From: Dehalococcoidia bacterium
GTDB taxonomy: Bacteria > Chloroflexota > Dehalococcoidia > Dehalococcoidales > JAUWYK01
DNA length: 44,516 nucleotides
Reading direction: 5' to 3'
Assembly (NCBI GenBank): GCA_030615865.1
Contig: JAUWYK010000004.1
Span: 1-44,516, forward strand
Shown: in pieces, positions 8,928 through 19,276 of the stretch
How positions within the stretch are numbered: the first letter of the stretch is position 1
Layout of the letters: each line of letters opens with the position of its first letter
Notes under the pieces: generated by a model
What the model was told of the DNA's origin: nothing
The model's database searches: none
Seen by the model: only the letters and a program-made list of their open reading frames with translations
Made by a program: the position numbers and the translations under genes

Positions 8928-9944
8928 ATGCTCCTGCGCCTCCACGAAATGCCATGGCAGTGTCAGCAGGCATGGCAAATGGCAATGGAATTTGATTTGC
9001 CTCAAGGCTACTCCCAAATTAGTAAAGTGGTTATCTCAGGCATGGGTAGTTCAGCTATCGGTGGCGATTTAGTAAGTAGCCTGGCAACAGAGGCTAAGCT
9101 ACCCATCCTTGTCTATCGCGACTATACTTTGCCCGCCTTTATTGATGCTCACACTCTGATTATCGTCTCCAGTTACTCGGGTATGACTGAGGAAACCTTG
9201 GCTTCATTTGAGCAAGCCTTGGAGACAGACTCAAAAAAGCTAGTGATTACCACCGGCGGCAAGCTTAAAATCATGGCTGAGAAAAGAAACATCCCTGTTT
9301 TTAGCTTTGACTATCAAGCTCAACCCCGTGCCACCCTAGGCTTTAGCTTCCTGCCCATCCTCTGCTTCCTGCAAAGGCTCGGCTTCTTAGATGATAGGTC
9401 AGCAGATGTAGCTGAAATGGTAAACGTTTTACAAGAACTATCACAAAAAATAGATGAAGGTGTGCCACTGTCCCATAACCCAGCCAAACAACTGGCACAA
9501 AGGCTATATGGGCACCTGCCGGTGATATATGGAGGCGGCATAGTTGCCGAGGTGGCGCACCGCTGGAAAACCCAGCTTAACGAGAATAGTAAGGCGTGGG
9601 CTTTTTATGAGGTTTTCCCTGAACTTAACCATAACGCAGTGGTTGGCTACCAGTTTCCCCCGGAGCTAGCCAGTAAAATAGTGGTAGTTTTGCTGCGGTC
9701 TCCTTCGCTTCAGCGGCGCATTCAGCTTCGCTATCAGGTAACCTGCCAGCTTTTAGACCGGGCTAAGGTTAGCTACCAGATTGTTGATGGAGACGGCACC
9801 AGCCCCTTAAGCCAGATGATGAGCCTGGTGCTGTTCGGTGACTATGTCAGTTACTACCTGGCGATTTTATATAAGATTGACCCGTCCCCGGTGAAAGCCA
9901 TAGATTACCTGAAAGAGCAACTTGCCCAGACTGGGGAGGAATGA
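8928..9944 (+). CDS. Bifunctional phosphoglucose/phosphomannose isomerase
   Basis: A SIS-fold isomerase of the bifunctional PGI/PMI family converting glucose-6-P and mannose-6-P to fructose-6-P. Visible are VISGMGSSAIGGDL, SSYSGMTEETL and the C-terminal substrate-binding region WKTQLNENSKAWAFYEVFPELNHN. ATG 8928 is the first canonical start, but the frame is open back to 8874 and the upstream codons encode LDDPQVFKQYDPEGM, which resembles the family N-terminus (DDxxxIKxxDxxNML). The true start is therefore probably ATT 8880 or ATA 8874, behind the repeat's GTGAGG. The gene overlaps the next by 4 bases (ATGA). Confidence 0.88.
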   Translation: MLLRLHEMPWQCQQAWQMAMEFDLPQGYSQISKVVISGMGSSAIGGDLVSSLATEAKLPILVYRDYTLPAFIDAHTLIIVSSYSGMTEETLASFEQALETDSKKLVITTGGKLKIMAEKRNIPVFSFDYQAQPRATLGFSFLPILCFLQRLGFLDDRSADVAEMVNVLQELSQKIDEGVPLSHNPAKQLAQRLYGHLPVIYGGGIVAEVAHRWKTQLNENSKAWAFYEVFPELNHNAVVGYQFPPELASKIVVVLLRSPSLQRRIQLRYQVTCQLLDRAKVSYQIVDGDGTSPLSQMMSLVLFGDYVSYYLAILYKIDPSPVKAIDYLKEQLAQTGEE

Positions 9945-11191
9945 AAGGCAAACCGCTGTCTAGCCTATTTCATTATGGCTGGGTTACTGTAATCGGAGCT
10001 TTTCTTGCCTACACCTGTTGGGGTATCAGCCGGCATTTATTTCCCTACGTCCTTCCCAATATGGAAGCTGAACTAAATCTGGCCCATGAGCCAATGGGAA
10101 ACATTGCCTCAGTTTACTTCGTTGCCTATACCATCATGAGTTTTGTCTGGGGCACCATCGCCGACAAGATCGGACCACGAAGATGTATGTTAATCGGGCA
10201 GGTTAGTATCCTTGTCGGCTTAACTGGAATGGGCTTCATGTCCTCGCTGACAACAGGCTTTCTGTTCTACTTCCTCTGTGGAGCTGGCGCTGCCGGGCAA
10301 AGTGTTCCCATAGTTCGGCTCCTCTCCGACTGGTTTGGGGGAGCACGAAGAGGCACCGCCATCGGCATTGCTATGGCCGGAGCCGGCGTCCTAACTGTAG
10401 TGCTAGGGGTAGCGGTGCCTATAATATTGGCCAGTTACTCATGGAGATGGAATTGGTGGATTGGTGCCGCATTTGTTCTCATTGTCGCTGTCGTTTGTTG
10501 GTTTTTATTGGTGGATACCCCGGGCCAAAGAGGTTTAGCCCCTATCGGAACCAATAATAAGGAACTCTCGGCATCATCGATAGGACACATTAAAGAGAGC
10601 GAGCCCATAGCGCCCAAGATAACTATCAGACATATTTTGAAACGAGGAACCGTCTGGAACCTAGGCGGTATCTATTTCATACACGGCATTACTTATTCCA
10701 TTTTCATGACCTTTGCTGTCGCCTATCTGAAAGAAATCGGGTGGGGGGTCAAGGCGGCGGCAGGGGTGCTGGCTACGTGGGGGGCATTGCAAATAGTTGG
10801 TCCCATAATATGGGGTATTGCTGCCGACCGCCTGACCAAGAAGTATCTCTTAGCTATAACGCTTGCCCTGGAGGTTATAGGGTTGTTCATTTTCTTAGGG
10901 AGCAGCACTGTAGGCAGCTATGTAGGCGCAGCTATTATTGGATTTGGAACTGTCGGGATACCAACGATAATAGCGGCAGCCATGGCAGATTATTATGAGC
11001 CAACAACTATCGGTACCACCTTCGGCCTCATAACCCTCATCTTCGGAATTGGGGCTATACTAGGTCCGACGATAGGCGGGGCTCTGGGCGACGCCACCGG
11101 AACACTGCTTACAGCTATTACACTAGCTTTAGGAGCACTTATTCTGGCGTTTGTTCTCGCCCTAGTGTTGAAGAGACCACCAAAGCCTTAG
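9941..11191 (+). CDS. MFS transporter (12-TM type)
   Basis: A 416-aa major facilitator permease with about 12 hydrophobic segments. The cytoplasmic loop between TM2 and TM3 has WGTIADKIGPRR, matching the MFS G-x-x-x-D-R/K-x-G-R-R motif, and a counterpart WGIAADRLTKKY follows in the second half. The central loop (about residues 195-225) is hydrophilic. ATG overlaps the isomerase stop (ATGA), so they are translationally coupled. The substrate is unknown; pairing with sugar-phosphate genes does not establish a sugar. It converges on rpsI with a 26-base gap and no clear terminator. Confidence 0.85.
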   Translation: MKGKPLSSLFHYGWVTVIGAFLAYTCWGISRHLFPYVLPNMEAELNLAHEPMGNIASVYFVAYTIMSFVWGTIADKIGPRRCMLIGQVSILVGLTGMGFMSSLTTGFLFYFLCGAGAAGQSVPIVRLLSDWFGGARRGTAIGIAMAGAGVLTVVLGVAVPIILASYSWRWNWWIGAAFVLIVAVVCWFLLVDTPGQRGLAPIGTNNKELSASSIGHIKESEPIAPKITIRHILKRGTVWNLGGIYFIHGITYSIFMTFAVAYLKEIGWGVKAAAGVLATWGALQIVGPIIWGIAADRLTKKYLLAITLALEVIGLFIFLGSSTVGSYVGAAIIGFGTVGIPTIIAAAMADYYEPTTIGTTFGLITLIFGIGAILGPTIGGALGDATGTLLTAITLALGALILAFVLALVLKRPPKP

Positions 11192-11217
11192 CCAGCAGAG
11201 AGACCTTTTGGCAAACT

Positions 11218-11613
11218 TTACCGCTTGGTGTATTGAGGTGCTTTGCGTGCCCGCTTAAGACCAGCCTTCTTTCTCTCTTTAACCCGAGAGTCTCGGGTAA
11301 GCAGTGCGCTCTGGCGCAGTATAGGCCTAAGCCTTTCATCGGCTTTTACCAGGGCTCGAGCAATGCCGTGAGAAATGGCACCACTCTGACCCGATATGCC
11401 ACCCCCGGCTACCTTAACCACTGCATTATACTTATCAACACTCTCGGTAACTAAAAGAGGCTCCACTATTGTCCGGCGGTGCTCAAGGCGAGGGAATAGC
11501 TCCTCATAGGGAACACCATTTATAATAATCGCCCCATTGCCCGGTAACAGCCTTACCTGAGCCACCGCCGTCTTGCGTCTCCCCGTCCCATAGAAATAGG
11601 TTTGCTTTTCCAT
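11218..11613 (-). CDS. rpsI: 30S ribosomal protein S9
   Basis: 131 aa, ending in the conserved basic tail (KRARKAPQYTKR) whose C-terminal KR reaches the P-site tRNA. N-terminal YGTGRRKTAVAQVRL and GGGISGQSGAISHGIARAL are family signatures. It is the last gene of the supercluster, 2 bases after rplM. Confidence 0.97.
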   Translation of the reverse strand: MEKQTYFYGTGRRKTAVAQVRLLPGNGAIIINGVPYEELFPRLEHRRTIVEPLLVTESVDKYNAVVKVAGGGISGQSGAISHGIARALVKADERLRPILRQSALLTRDSRVKERKKAGLKRARKAPQYTKR

Positions 11614-11615
11614 AT

Positions 11616-12062
11616 TTAACTCTCTCTAGTTATTACCTCACTTGAGCTAGCCTTTGTTTGAGCCAAGTGAGGGTGAGTATCACCGGCATAGACCCTTAGC
11701 TTTTTCCTCATACTAGCACCCAGGCGATTATGGGGCAACATACCCTTGACGGCATACTCAATCACCCGGGTGGGGTTAGTCTGCATCATCTTCTCTAAAG
11801 TGATGCTCTTCAATCCCCCGGGATAGCCTGAATGTCTATAATACACCTTCTGTTTAGCTTTATTACCGGTAACACGAACCTTATCAGCGTTGATAACAAC
11901 GACAAAATCGCCAGTATCCAGATTGTAACTGAAGATTGGCTTGTGCTTGCCCATAAGTAAGCTGGCTACCTGAGTGGCTAGCCGACCTAAAATCTTACCC
12001 GAAGCATCAACAACATGCCACTGTCGCTCAATATCAGACGGCTTAGTGCTATAGGTTTTCAT
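11616..12062 (-). CDS. rplM: 50S ribosomal protein L13
   Basis: 148 aa from ATG 12062, preceded by GGAGAGGGG; the frame is open 5 codons further upstream to a TTG, but the ATG gives the family N-terminus (MKTYSTKP). HPHLAQTK and GMLPHNRLG mark L13. The rplM-rpsI pair is fused to the end of the alpha operon, behind truA, as in many Gram-positive and Chloroflexota genomes. Confidence 0.96.
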   Translation of the reverse strand: MKTYSTKPSDIERQWHVVDASGKILGRLATQVASLLMGKHKPIFSYNLDTGDFVVVINADKVRVTGNKAKQKVYYRHSGYPGGLKSITLEKMMQTNPTRVIEYAVKGMLPHNRLGASMRKKLRVYAGDTHPHLAQTKASSSEVITRES

Positions 12063-12831
12063 TATACCCCTCTCCAAAAGGGCGTGGATAATTTATCCGC
12101 ATAAGGCACAGCCCATGGGCAGGAGCCGTTGGTCCAGCCAGTCCTGGTTTTTTTGCCTCAGTCATACTATGAAACTCATCAACACTCATCCTACCCAGTC
12201 CAACTCTGATTAGGGCACCTACTGTATTGCGCACCTGGTGGGGAAGGAAGGATTTAGCCTCTATACTAAAGATTACCTGCTCACCGTCCCTTTCCACTTC
12301 TGCTCTATACACCCTCAAGACTGTTTTCCTTAGTCCAGCCCCAATACAAGTAGCAAATGAGGCAAAATCATGCTCGCCAATAAGAGCCTGGCACACCCGA
12401 TTCATAGCCTCAATATCTAGAGGGCTAGCCACAAGGTAAGAAAAGCCATCCCTAATCGGAGACCGGGTCAGGCTATTTAATATATAGTAGCTATATTCCC
12501 GGCTAAGAGCACTGCGTCTAACATTAAAAGAATCACCTACTCTATATGCCGCCTTAACCGCAATATCCCTAGGTAAATAGTAGTTTAGCCCGTTAACAAA
12601 TGTCTGTGGAGGCAGAGACGAGCTAGTCCTGAAGCTAACCACCTGTCCCTTGGCATGAACCCCGGCATCAGTTCGGCTAGCTGCCATCACCCGAGTCCTT
12701 CCCCCACTAAGCTTCAGCAGGGCTTTCTCTGTCTCCCCTTGAATAGTGGACAGACCAGCCTGTAACTGGAAGCCGTGGTAGTGTGTGCCATCATATTCCA
12801 TAATTAATACAACCTTGTTAGTTATTGCCAA
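12049..12831 (-). CDS. truA: tRNA pseudouridine synthase A
   Basis: Makes pseudouridine 38-40 in tRNA anticodon stem-loops. The catalytic Asp lies in the family motif [28 protein letters not shown] marks the N-terminal domain and [17 protein letters not shown] the C-terminal one. I place the start at TTG 12831 (260 aa), behind AAGGAAGG; an upstream GTG at 12876, overlapping the rplQ stop, would add 15 residues. The end overlaps the rplM start by 14 bases. Confidence 0.93.
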   Translation of the reverse strand: MAITNKVVLIMEYDGTHYHGFQLQAGLSTIQGETEKALLKLSGGRTRVMAASRTDAGVHAKGQVVSFRTSSSLPPQTFVNGLNYYLPRDIAVKAAYRVGDSFNVRRSALSREYSYYILNSLTRSPIRDGFSYLVASPLDIEAMNRVCQALIGEHDFASFATCIGAGLRKTVLRVYRAEVERDGEQVIFSIEAKSFLPHQVRNTVGALIRVGLGRMSVDEFHSMTEAKKPGLAGPTAPAHGLCLMRINYPRPFGEGYNENL

Positions 12832-12875
12832 GCTGACAACCTTCCTTACTTTCGAGGCGGCTTGGGTGGATACCA

Positions 12876-13229
12876 CTACTCTACCAACTCAAGCCGAACC
12901 ATGGCTGCCCCATCACCTAATCTAGGGCCTAACTTAACGATGCGGGTATATCCACCGGGACGCTCAGCATACCTAGGGGCAAGCTCAGTAAATACCTTGT
13001 CGGCTAATTTTTTATCCAAAATAAATGACAGTATCTGGCGACGGGAATGAAGTTCACCCTCCTTAGCCAACGTAATCATCCGCTCAGCCAGACCACGCAC
13101 TTCCTTAGCCTTGGCCTCTGTAGTCGTAATCTTCTCATAACCAAGAAGGTCAGTCACCAGGTTACGATACATCGCCCGCCGGTGACTTGAAGTCCTGCCT
13201 AATTTTCTTCCAGCTACCTTATGCCTCAT
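12876..13229 (-). CDS. rplQ: 50S ribosomal protein L17
   Basis: 117 aa from ATG 13229 (family N-terminus [17 protein letters not shown]); the open frame extends 33 codons upstream into rpoA but that part is not L17-like. GAGGTG precedes the ATG. Directly downstream of rpoA, as in the standard alpha operon, ending in TAG. Confidence 0.96.
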   Translation of the reverse strand: MRHKVAGRKLGRTSSHRRAMYRNLVTDLLGYEKITTTEAKAKEVRGLAERMITLAKEGELHSRRQILSFILDKKLADKVFTELAPRYAERPGGYTRIVKLGPRLGDGAAMVRLELVE

Positions 13230-13278
13230 AGTTACCCACACCTCAGCCAACGACCGAGTGCAACTTATCACCGTGTTG

Positions 13279-14247
13279 TCACTCCTCAGGTTGACTCCTG
13301 CCTGTCTCTCCTTTAACCTGGGAGGCAAGAGACAGCCCTAATGCCTTGAGACGCTCCTCTAGCTCCCTTTTAGACTTCTGCCCGAAATTCCGTAGCGAAA
13401 GCAACTCTCTCTCGCCCTTACTTATGAGTTCCCCCACCGTAGCGATACCACCGCGCCTTAAGCAATTCATCGTCCGCACCGAAAGGTTCAACTGCTCCAC
13501 AGGCATATTATACTTCTCATCAGGGATAGATAAGCGAACCAGCTGTTCTTCAGCCTTCATCTGAGACACCTTGACATAATCGACAAATGGAGACAGCTGC
13601 TCTACCAGAATGCGAGCACCATGGCTGATGGCATCTTCCGATGATATGGTGCCATCTGTCCACACCTCTAAACACAACCGCTCAAGGCTGGTCTCTCGGC
13701 CAACATGAGTCGGCTCAATGGTAAAATTGACCTTGCGTATTGGGCTAAAGATGGCATCCACTGGAATCGCTCCCACAGGTAGATCATCACTGGACTCAGC
13801 CTCCCTATAGCCCTTGCCCAATTCCACGTCAAACTCCACATAAAGTCTGGCTTCAGGCGAATCTAAGGTGGCAAGATAAAGCTCAGGGTTGACAATTTCA
13901 AAGTCAGTTGACGACTTAATATCAGCAGCACAGACTTGTCCTTCCCCTTCCACCTCCAGGGTTAACTTACCCGGTTGACCAGAGAGAGGCTTTAACCTCA
14001 ATGCTTTAACATTGAGTAAAAACTCTATAGTATCCTCCTTTACATGGGGAATAGTAGAGAATTCGTGTTGAATCCCCTCAATCTGAACCCGAGTTACTGC
14101 CGCCCCGGGAAGATAGCCAAGCAGCACCCGCCGCAAGGCGTTACCCAGGGTAACCCCAAAACCCTTTTCCAACGGCTCAGCTTGAAAGCGCCCAAAGTTA
14201 TCCCCACTTTCAACACAATCAATCTTAGGTATTATTAGATGAGACAA
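13279..14247 (-). CDS. rpoA: RNA polymerase subunit alpha
   Basis: 322 aa. N-terminal dimerisation domain ([38 protein letters not shown] region) followed by the alpha-CTD (about residues 245-310; [38 protein letters not shown]) that binds UP elements and activators. Full length, no anomalies. It sits between rpsD and rplQ. Confidence 0.97.
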   Translation of the reverse strand: MSHLIIPKIDCVESGDNFGRFQAEPLEKGFGVTLGNALRRVLLGYLPGAAVTRVQIEGIQHEFSTIPHVKEDTIEFLLNVKALRLKPLSGQPGKLTLEVEGEGQVCAADIKSSTDFEIVNPELYLATLDSPEARLYVEFDVELGKGYREAESSDDLPVGAIPVDAIFSPIRKVNFTIEPTHVGRETSLERLCLEVWTDGTISSEDAISHGARILVEQLSPFVDYVKVSQMKAEEQLVRLSIPDEKYNMPVEQLNLSVRTMNCLRRGGIATVGELISKGERELLSLRNFGQKSKRELEERLKALGLSLASQVKGETGRSQPEE

Positions 14248-14271
14248 AGCGCTACCCCCTTATTAACTAAC

Positions 14272-14898
14272 CTATCGCGAGTAGTACTCAACTATGCTCT
14301 TCCCGTCAAACTTAGCACCAACATCATCCGGGGTAGGCAGAGATAAAACTCGACCAACAAGGTTCTGCCCATCCAGGCTTAACCAACCCAAAACAGACTT
14401 AGACTCAATCCCCGTAACCAGTTGTTTATAATACTCGCTCTTGGTGCTTGTCTCCTTCCAGCTAACGATATCACCCTCCTTGACCAGGCAAGAAGGTATA
14501 TCAGTCTTGCGCCCGTTGAGCATAATATGACCATGTCGTACTAGCTGACGGGCTTGAGAGCGTGAGTCAGCAAAGCCCAAACGATAGACTACATTATCAA
14601 GCCGCCTCTCCAGTAGCACAAGTAGATTTTCCCCGGTAATGCCTGCCTGCTTCTCTGCTTGAGCAAAAACCCGCCTAAACTGCCTTTCCAGAATTCCATA
14701 GCTGTAGCGTGCTTTTTGCTTCTCCCGTAGTTGCAGTCCACGGTCAGAAAGCCTGCGCCGCTGGCGGAGATGCTGCCCCGGTGGTCTCCCCCGCCTGTCC
14801 ATGGCACACTTTGGGGTAAGGCACCTACTACCCTTGAGCATTAGCTTCTCACCGCTACGGCGACATAATCGACAAACTGATGCTGTATATCTTCCCAT
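14272..14898 (-). CDS. rpsD: 30S ribosomal protein S4 (zinc form)
   Basis: 208 aa from ATG 14898 (MGRYTASVCRLCRR); a longer frame begins at 14940 inside rpsK but is not family-like. Four Cys (C9, C12, C26, C31) form the zinc-binding C+ variant. The S4 RNA-binding domain has RLDNVVYRLGFADSRSQARQLVRHGHI. In E. coli S4 is the autoregulator of the alpha operon; whether that holds here is unknown. Confidence 0.96.
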   Translation of the reverse strand: MGRYTASVCRLCRRSGEKLMLKGSRCLTPKCAMDRRGRPPGQHLRQRRRLSDRGLQLREKQKARYSYGILERQFRRVFAQAEKQAGITGENLLVLLERRLDNVVYRLGFADSRSQARQLVRHGHIMLNGRKTDIPSCLVKEGDIVSWKETSTKSEYYKQLVTGIESKSVLGWLSLDGQNLVGRVLSLPTPDDVGAKFDGKSIVEYYSR

Positions 14899-14909
14899 TT
14901 CTCTACCGT

Positions 14910-15299
14910 CTACACCCGTCTTCTTTTCGGAGGCCGACAACCATTATGCGGGATAGGGGTCACATCCCTGATGCCGGTAATATAAAGACCTGAACTCTGG
15001 AGAGAGCGAATAGCCGCCTCACGCCCACTGCCCGGACCCTTAACATAAACCTCTACCTGACGTAAGCCATGCTCCATAGCCTTCCGTGCCGCATCACGAG
15101 CCGCCAATTGAGCAGCATAGGGAGTGCCCTTGCGTGAGCCCTTAAACCCGGCGGTCCCTGAGCTTCCCCAGGCAATAACACCCCCCTGAGGGTCAGTGAG
15201 AGTCACTATGGTGTTATTAAAAGTGGACTGGATGTAGGCTCTCCCTGCCGGGATAGACTTGCGTTCCCGCCTTTTTCTAGCTCGCTTCTTCTGTGGCAT
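14910..15299 (-). CDS. rpsK: 30S ribosomal protein S11
   Basis: 129 aa. [20 protein letters not shown] N-terminus ([16 protein letters not shown]), [12 protein letters not shown] and the C-terminal [18 protein letters not shown] are signatures. Standard place between rpsM and rpsD. Confidence 0.97.
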   Translation of the reverse strand: MPQKKRARKRRERKSIPAGRAYIQSTFNNTIVTLTDPQGGVIAWGSSGTAGFKGSRKGTPYAAQLAARDAARKAMEHGLRQVEVYVKGPGSGREAAIRSLQSSGLYITGIRDVTPIPHNGCRPPKRRRV

Positions 15300-15324
15300 T
15301 CTGCCTCCTATTTAACCATATAAT

Positions 15325-15714
15325 TTACTTCTTTGCCATGCCGCGCCTCTGCCCTCTGCCGGCTACTGTTTTACGCGGACCACGCTTGGCACGAGCATTG
15401 GTTCGGGTTCGCTGCCCCCTAACCGGCAAGCCGTGACGATGCCTCATCCCCCGATAGCTACCAATCTCGATAAGGCGCTTAATGTTAAGGTTAACCTCTT
15501 TCCTAAGCTCACCCTCAACCTTATACTCCCGGTCGATAAGCTCCCGGAGACGATTAACCTCCTCTTCGCTTAGGTCGCTTACCTTAGTATCTGGCTTGAC
15601 ACTAGTCTGAGCTAGAATCCTCTGGCTCAAGGTTGGGCCAATGCCATAGATATACTGTAGTGAAACCCAAATTTGTTTATTTTTCGGTATATCTACCCCG
15701 GCGATACGTGCCAT
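15325..15714 (-). CDS. rpsM: 30S ribosomal protein S13
   Basis: 129 aa. N-terminal [47 protein letters not shown] helix-two-turn region and basic C-terminus are conserved. 26 bases downstream of rpmJ. Confidence 0.97.
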   Translation of the reverse strand: MARIAGVDIPKNKQIWVSLQYIYGIGPTLSQRILAQTSVKPDTKVSDLSEEEVNRLRELIDREYKVEGELRKEVNLNIKRLIEIGSYRGMRHRHGLPVRGQRTRTNARAKRGPRKTVAGRGQRRGMAKK

Positions 15715-15740
15715 CTATTCCCTCCTTGCTCAACAGAAAA

Positions 15741-15854
15741 TTAGCCCTGCCGCTGCTTATGCCTTGGATTGGGACAAATAACCATTACCACCCCTCGCCG
15801 CTTCACCACCCGACACTTTTCACATCTGACTTTAACTGAAGCCTTAACTTTCAT
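15741..15854 (-). CDS. rpmJ: 50S ribosomal protein L36 (zinc form)
   Basis: 37 aa, ATG at 15854 (minus strand) to TAA at 15741. The sequence begins [14 protein letters not shown] and has the C-C-C-H zinc knuckle C11, C14, C27, H32. The spacing infA-rpmJ-rpsM is canonical. It is short enough to be missed by length-filtered gene calling. Confidence 0.95.
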   Translation of the reverse strand: MKVKASVKVRCEKCRVVKRRGVVMVICPNPRHKQRQG

Positions 15855-15866
15855 AATAAGCCCTCG

Positions 15867-16085
15867 TTACTTAAACCGATAGGTAATCCTGCCTCGACTC
15901 AGGTCATAAGGAGAAAGCTCTATCAGCACCTTATCACCAGGCAAGATTTTAATATAATGCAATCTTATCTTACCCGAAATGTGAGCCAGCACCTTATGCC
16001 CGTTCGGCAACTCAACACGAAACATAGCATTAGGCAGAGGCTCGACTACCATCCCCTCAACCTCAATAGCTTCTTTCTTAGGCAT
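15867..16085 (-). CDS. infA: Translation initiation factor IF-1
   Basis: 72 aa OB-fold protein, [20 protein letters not shown] at the start and the family motif [25 protein letters not shown]. It occupies the A site of the 30S subunit during initiation. Its ATG overlaps the end of map by 8 bases. Confidence 0.96.
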   Translation of the reverse strand: MPKKEAIEVEGMVVEPLPNAMFRVELPNGHKVLAHISGKIRLHYIKILPGDKVLIELSPYDLSRGRITYRFK

Positions 16086-16845
16086 AAACCCCTTCTTTTA
16101 CAGTAGTAAGCACCTCCGCTTCACCATCAGTAATGACAATGGTATGCTCAAAGTGAGCGGAAAGGCTGCCATCACCAGTAAGCACTGTCCAGTGGTCATC
16201 ACCAAGTCTGGTGCGCCAGTCACCGGCATTTACCATCGGCTCAAGGGCAAGAGTCATACCGCTTTTCAGTACTGGCCCCACTCCTGGCTGACCAAAGTTA
16301 GGTATTTGAGGCTCTTCATGCATTTCCCGACCAATACCATGCCCGGTATATTCACGCACCACCGAATAGCCCCTTGATTCAGCATAATTCTGAATGGCAG
16401 CCGAAATATCACCCAATCTTAGCCCGGGATGGGCAGCAGCGATGCCAGCCTCTAGGGCACCTTGGGTAGTTTCTAGAAGCTGCCTAGCCTGGGGACTAAT
16501 CTCCCCAATACCTACCGTCACCGCAGCATCACCATGAAAACCCATAAAAAACGCTCCAAAGTCGAGGGATACAATATCACCTTCGCCTAAAACCCGGTCC
16601 CCTGGAATCCCGTGCACTATCTCATCATTTACTGACACACAGAGATTAGCCGGAAATCCCCGGTATCCCTTAAACGAAGGTTTAGCCCCCAGCCTTTTTA
16701 GCTCTCTAGCCACAATAATATCCAGCTCCTTGGTTTTCATCCCCGGTTTCACCTGTAACTTTAGCACCTCCAGCACGGTTGCCACAATCCTACCCGCCTG
16801 CCGCATAATAGCAATCTCTCGGTCAGATTTAATAATAATGCTCAT
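16078..16845 (-). CDS. map: Methionine aminopeptidase, type I
   Basis: 255 aa; removes initiator Met from new proteins. Dinuclear metal ligands are visible: Asp in VSLDFGAF and GFHGDAAV, His in [13 protein letters not shown], Glu in LALEPMV and in HFEHTIVIT. Overlaps adk by 4 bases (ATGA-type junction), a translational coupling seen in many spc operons. Confidence 0.96.
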   Translation of the reverse strand: MSIIIKSDREIAIMRQAGRIVATVLEVLKLQVKPGMKTKELDIIVARELKRLGAKPSFKGYRGFPANLCVSVNDEIVHGIPGDRVLGEGDIVSLDFGAFFMGFHGDAAVTVGIGEISPQARQLLETTQGALEAGIAAAHPGLRLGDISAAIQNYAESRGYSVVREYTGHGIGREMHEEPQIPNFGQPGVGPVLKSGMTLALEPMVNAGDWRTRLGDDHWTVLTGDGSLSAHFEHTIVITDGEAEVLTTVKEGVYA

Positions 16846-17504
16846 TTAGCTACAAACCCTCCTACTCCAAGGACAGCAACTACTCTCCTACCCACCTCAG
16901 CCACACCCCCTTCGCCATCTACCTCTAATAGCTTACCCACCTGGGCATAATAATCAATAAGGGGAGCCGTCTGAGCAAAATAGACCTCCAACCGCTTTTT
17001 GACCGTGTCAACGGTATCGTCAGAACGCTGGTACAATTCGCCGCTGCACCGGTCACACTTACCCCAAACCTTGGGAGGAGAATTTATGGTGTGATACACC
17101 GCCTGGCAATTACGACAAACCCAGCGCCCACTCAAGCGCTTCAGCAGCTCGTCTTCACCGACCTTAATATATACCACCTTATCTATAGCCTTAGCCTGCT
17201 GGGCTAGGGCTTTATCCAATGCCTCAGCTTGCTCCAGATTCCTGGGAAAGCCATCAAGAATTACCCCACCTTCACACTCCGGAGCCAACATACGCTCCAA
17301 AACCAGTCGTATTGTTACCTCATCAGGGACGAGCACGCCCTTCTCCATATAAGACTTAGCCTTCAGCCCTAGCTCAGTCCCCTGCTTTAGTGCCTGCCGG
17401 AACAGGTCACCAGAGGCAATATGTACCACACCTAGCTCCTGAGCCACAGTAGCCGCTTGTGTTCCTTTGCCGGCTCCAGGTGCCCCCAGAAAAATAATGT
17501 ACAC
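16842..17504 (-). CDS. adk: Adenylate kinase with zinc lid
   Basis: 220 aa; ATP + AMP to 2 ADP. P-loop GAPGAGKGTQ (residues 8-17), GFPRNLEQAE AMP-binding region, and a lid with four Cys (C130, C133, C150, C153) that form the structural zinc site of Gram-positive-type enzymes. The C-terminal residues are Val/Gly-rich. Located between secY and map, the common arrangement. Confidence 0.96.
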   Translation of the reverse strand: MYIIFLGAPGAGKGTQAATVAQELGVVHIASGDLFRQALKQGTELGLKAKSYMEKGVLVPDEVTIRLVLERMLAPECEGGVILDGFPRNLEQAEALDKALAQQAKAIDKVVYIKVGEDELLKRLSGRWVCRNCQAVYHTINSPPKVWGKCDRCSGELYQRSDDTVDTVKKRLEVYFAQTAPLIDYYAQVGKLLEVDGEGGVAEVGRRVVAVLGVGGFVAK

Positions 17505-17514
17505 CCTTTACCCC

Positions 17515-18792
17515 CTATTTGATAAAGCCTTCGTAACGCCGCATCACCAGCTGCGCCTCGAGTTGCTTCATAGTATCCAAAACAACACCAACCACAATAA
17601 GCATGCCCATGCTAGATAGCTGTATCACCTGAACATTGGTGATCTCTCTAGCGACAAAAGGCATTATCGCCACCAAAGCCAGGAAAATAGCACCCGACCA
17701 GGTAAGGTGTTTTATGACCCCATCAAGATAACTCTTGGTGTGAGCCCCGGGGCGAATCCCAGGGATAAATCCTCCCTGGCGTTGCAAGGTGCCGGGCAAA
17801 TCCTGCTGCTGGAAAATCACCATAGTATAAAAGAAGGCAAAGGCAACCACCAGCAGAAAATAGAAACCCCAGTAAAAGAAGCCTATAGGCAGTGCCGCAT
17901 TGGGATTAAATAGATTCATTATATGATTAGCAAAGTTAGGGTCTGCCCCGGTTGGACTAGCAAAATAGCTGGCTACTATCCCAGGGAAGATTACCAACGA
18001 CATGGCAAAGATAAGGGGTATCATCCCAGCGGTGTTTACCCGCAGTGGAATATAGGTTGAGCCTGACTGCCGATACATACGTCCACCGCGAAATACGCTA
18101 CGAGCATATTGAACCGGAATACGGCGGTGTGCCTCGGTAAAGATGACTATAAACACAGTAGTGGCTAAGGCTATAAGAACATAAAATGCTAGACCGCCAA
18201 AGTTTTCCTTAGCTAGAAAACCGCTCTGAACCATTTCCGGTAAGCCAGCCACAATGCCGGCAAAGATTATTATAGATATGCCATTACCAATACCGTATTC
18301 AGTAATACGCTCACCTAGCCAGATACAGAATACGGTGCCAGCTATCAGGGACACAACCATAGCCACCATCGGTAACACCGCCGCACTACCAATAATACCC
18401 TCCCGCTGAAGATAGACCAGCTGTCCATAGCCGGAAAGACCAGCCAGCGGCACGGTCAACCAGTGGGTAATCAGATTAATCTTGTGCCTACCTGCCTCCC
18501 CTTCCATGGAGATGGCTTGTAACCTGGGGATAACCGGCACCAGTAGCTGCATGATAATTGACGCCGTTATATAGGGGTAGACCCCCATTGCTGCCACACT
18601 AAAACGCCTCATGGCACCGCCACTAAACATGTCAAGCATGCCCAACATGGCGTTACGGTCAAATAACTCCCTCAGAGCCTCAAGGTCGACCCCGGGAAGA
18701 GGCACATGAGCCACAAAACGGAAAATTAGCAGGATGCCCAAAGTAATAAGAATCCGGCGCCTTAAATCAGGTAGACTGATGATATCGAGCAT
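17515..18792 (-). CDS. secY: Protein translocase subunit SecY
   Basis: 425 aa from ATG 18792, chosen because MLDIISLPDLRRRILITL is the usual N-terminus; the frame stays open into rplO to 18867. Ten predicted membrane segments form the Sec channel; HVPLPGVD in TM1/plug region, GIGNGISIIIFAGI and the ARSVFRGGRMY loop (6-5 loop equivalents) are conserved. The ribosome binding site is weak, suggesting coupling to rplO 19 bases upstream. Confidence 0.95.
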   Translation of the reverse strand: MLDIISLPDLRRRILITLGILLIFRFVAHVPLPGVDLEALRELFDRNAMLGMLDMFSGGAMRRFSVAAMGVYPYITASIIMQLLVPVIPRLQAISMEGEAGRHKINLITHWLTVPLAGLSGYGQLVYLQREGIIGSAAVLPMVAMVVSLIAGTVFCIWLGERITEYGIGNGISIIIFAGIVAGLPEMVQSGFLAKENFGGLAFYVLIALATTVFIVIFTEAHRRIPVQYARSVFRGGRMYRQSGSTYIPLRVNTAGMIPLIFAMSLVIFPGIVASYFASPTGADPNFANHIMNLFNPNAALPIGFFYWGFYFLLVVAFAFFYTMVIFQQQDLPGTLQRQGGFIPGIRPGAHTKSYLDGVIKHLTWSGAIFLALVAIMPFVAREITNVQVIQLSSMGMLIVVGVVLDTMKQLEAQLVMRRYEGFIK

Positions 18793-18811
18793 TGCTTGGA
18801 GTAATCGTGGT

Positions 18812-19276
18812 CTAGCTTGTCTCGGCCGCACGCCCAACCTCCTCCACTTTGCCCCCGGCTGCCTCAATCTTGGCTTTAGCGGCAGCAGAGAACTTGTTTG
18901 CCTTTACCGAAAGGGGATGCTTAATCTCACCCTCAGCCAGAATCTTAACCGGGTAGCGCAGAGATTTCACCACCCCAGCTGCTACCAGACTTTCTGGCGT
19001 TACCTCACTCCCAGGCTCAAAGATATTGAGTTTATTTATATTAACAATGCTATACTCCGTCCTAAAGATGTTAACAAAGCCACGCTTTTTCGGCAAGCGT
19101 TTAATTAACGGCAACTGCCCACCTTCAAAGCCTGGACGCATCTTGTAGCCAGAACGAGACTTCTGCCCTTTACAACCTCGCCCTGAATAAGTGCCATGTC
19201 CACTACCATCTCCCCGACCCACCCGCTTCCTATCTCTCTTAGAGCGGGGGGCTGGGGACAATGTATCCTGCCTCAC
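18812..19276 (-). CDS. rplO: 50S ribosomal protein L15
   Basis: 154 aa. Gly/Arg/Lys-rich N-terminus ([25 protein letters not shown] region) that threads into 23S rRNA, then [19 protein letters not shown]. Overlaps rpmD by 4 bases. Confidence 0.96.
   Translation of the reverse strand: MRQDTLSPAPRSKRDRKRVGRGDGSGHGTYSGRGCKGQKSRSGYKMRPGFEGGQLPLIKRLPKKRGFVNIFRTEYSIVNINKLNIFEPGSEVTPESLVAAGVVKSLRYPVKILAEGEIKHPLSVKANKFSAAAKAKIEAAGGKVEEVGRAAETS

Noticed and set aside
11192..11217. Bidirectional terminator between the MFS gene and rpsI
   Set aside because: Only 26 bases and no stem with a T-run in either direction.
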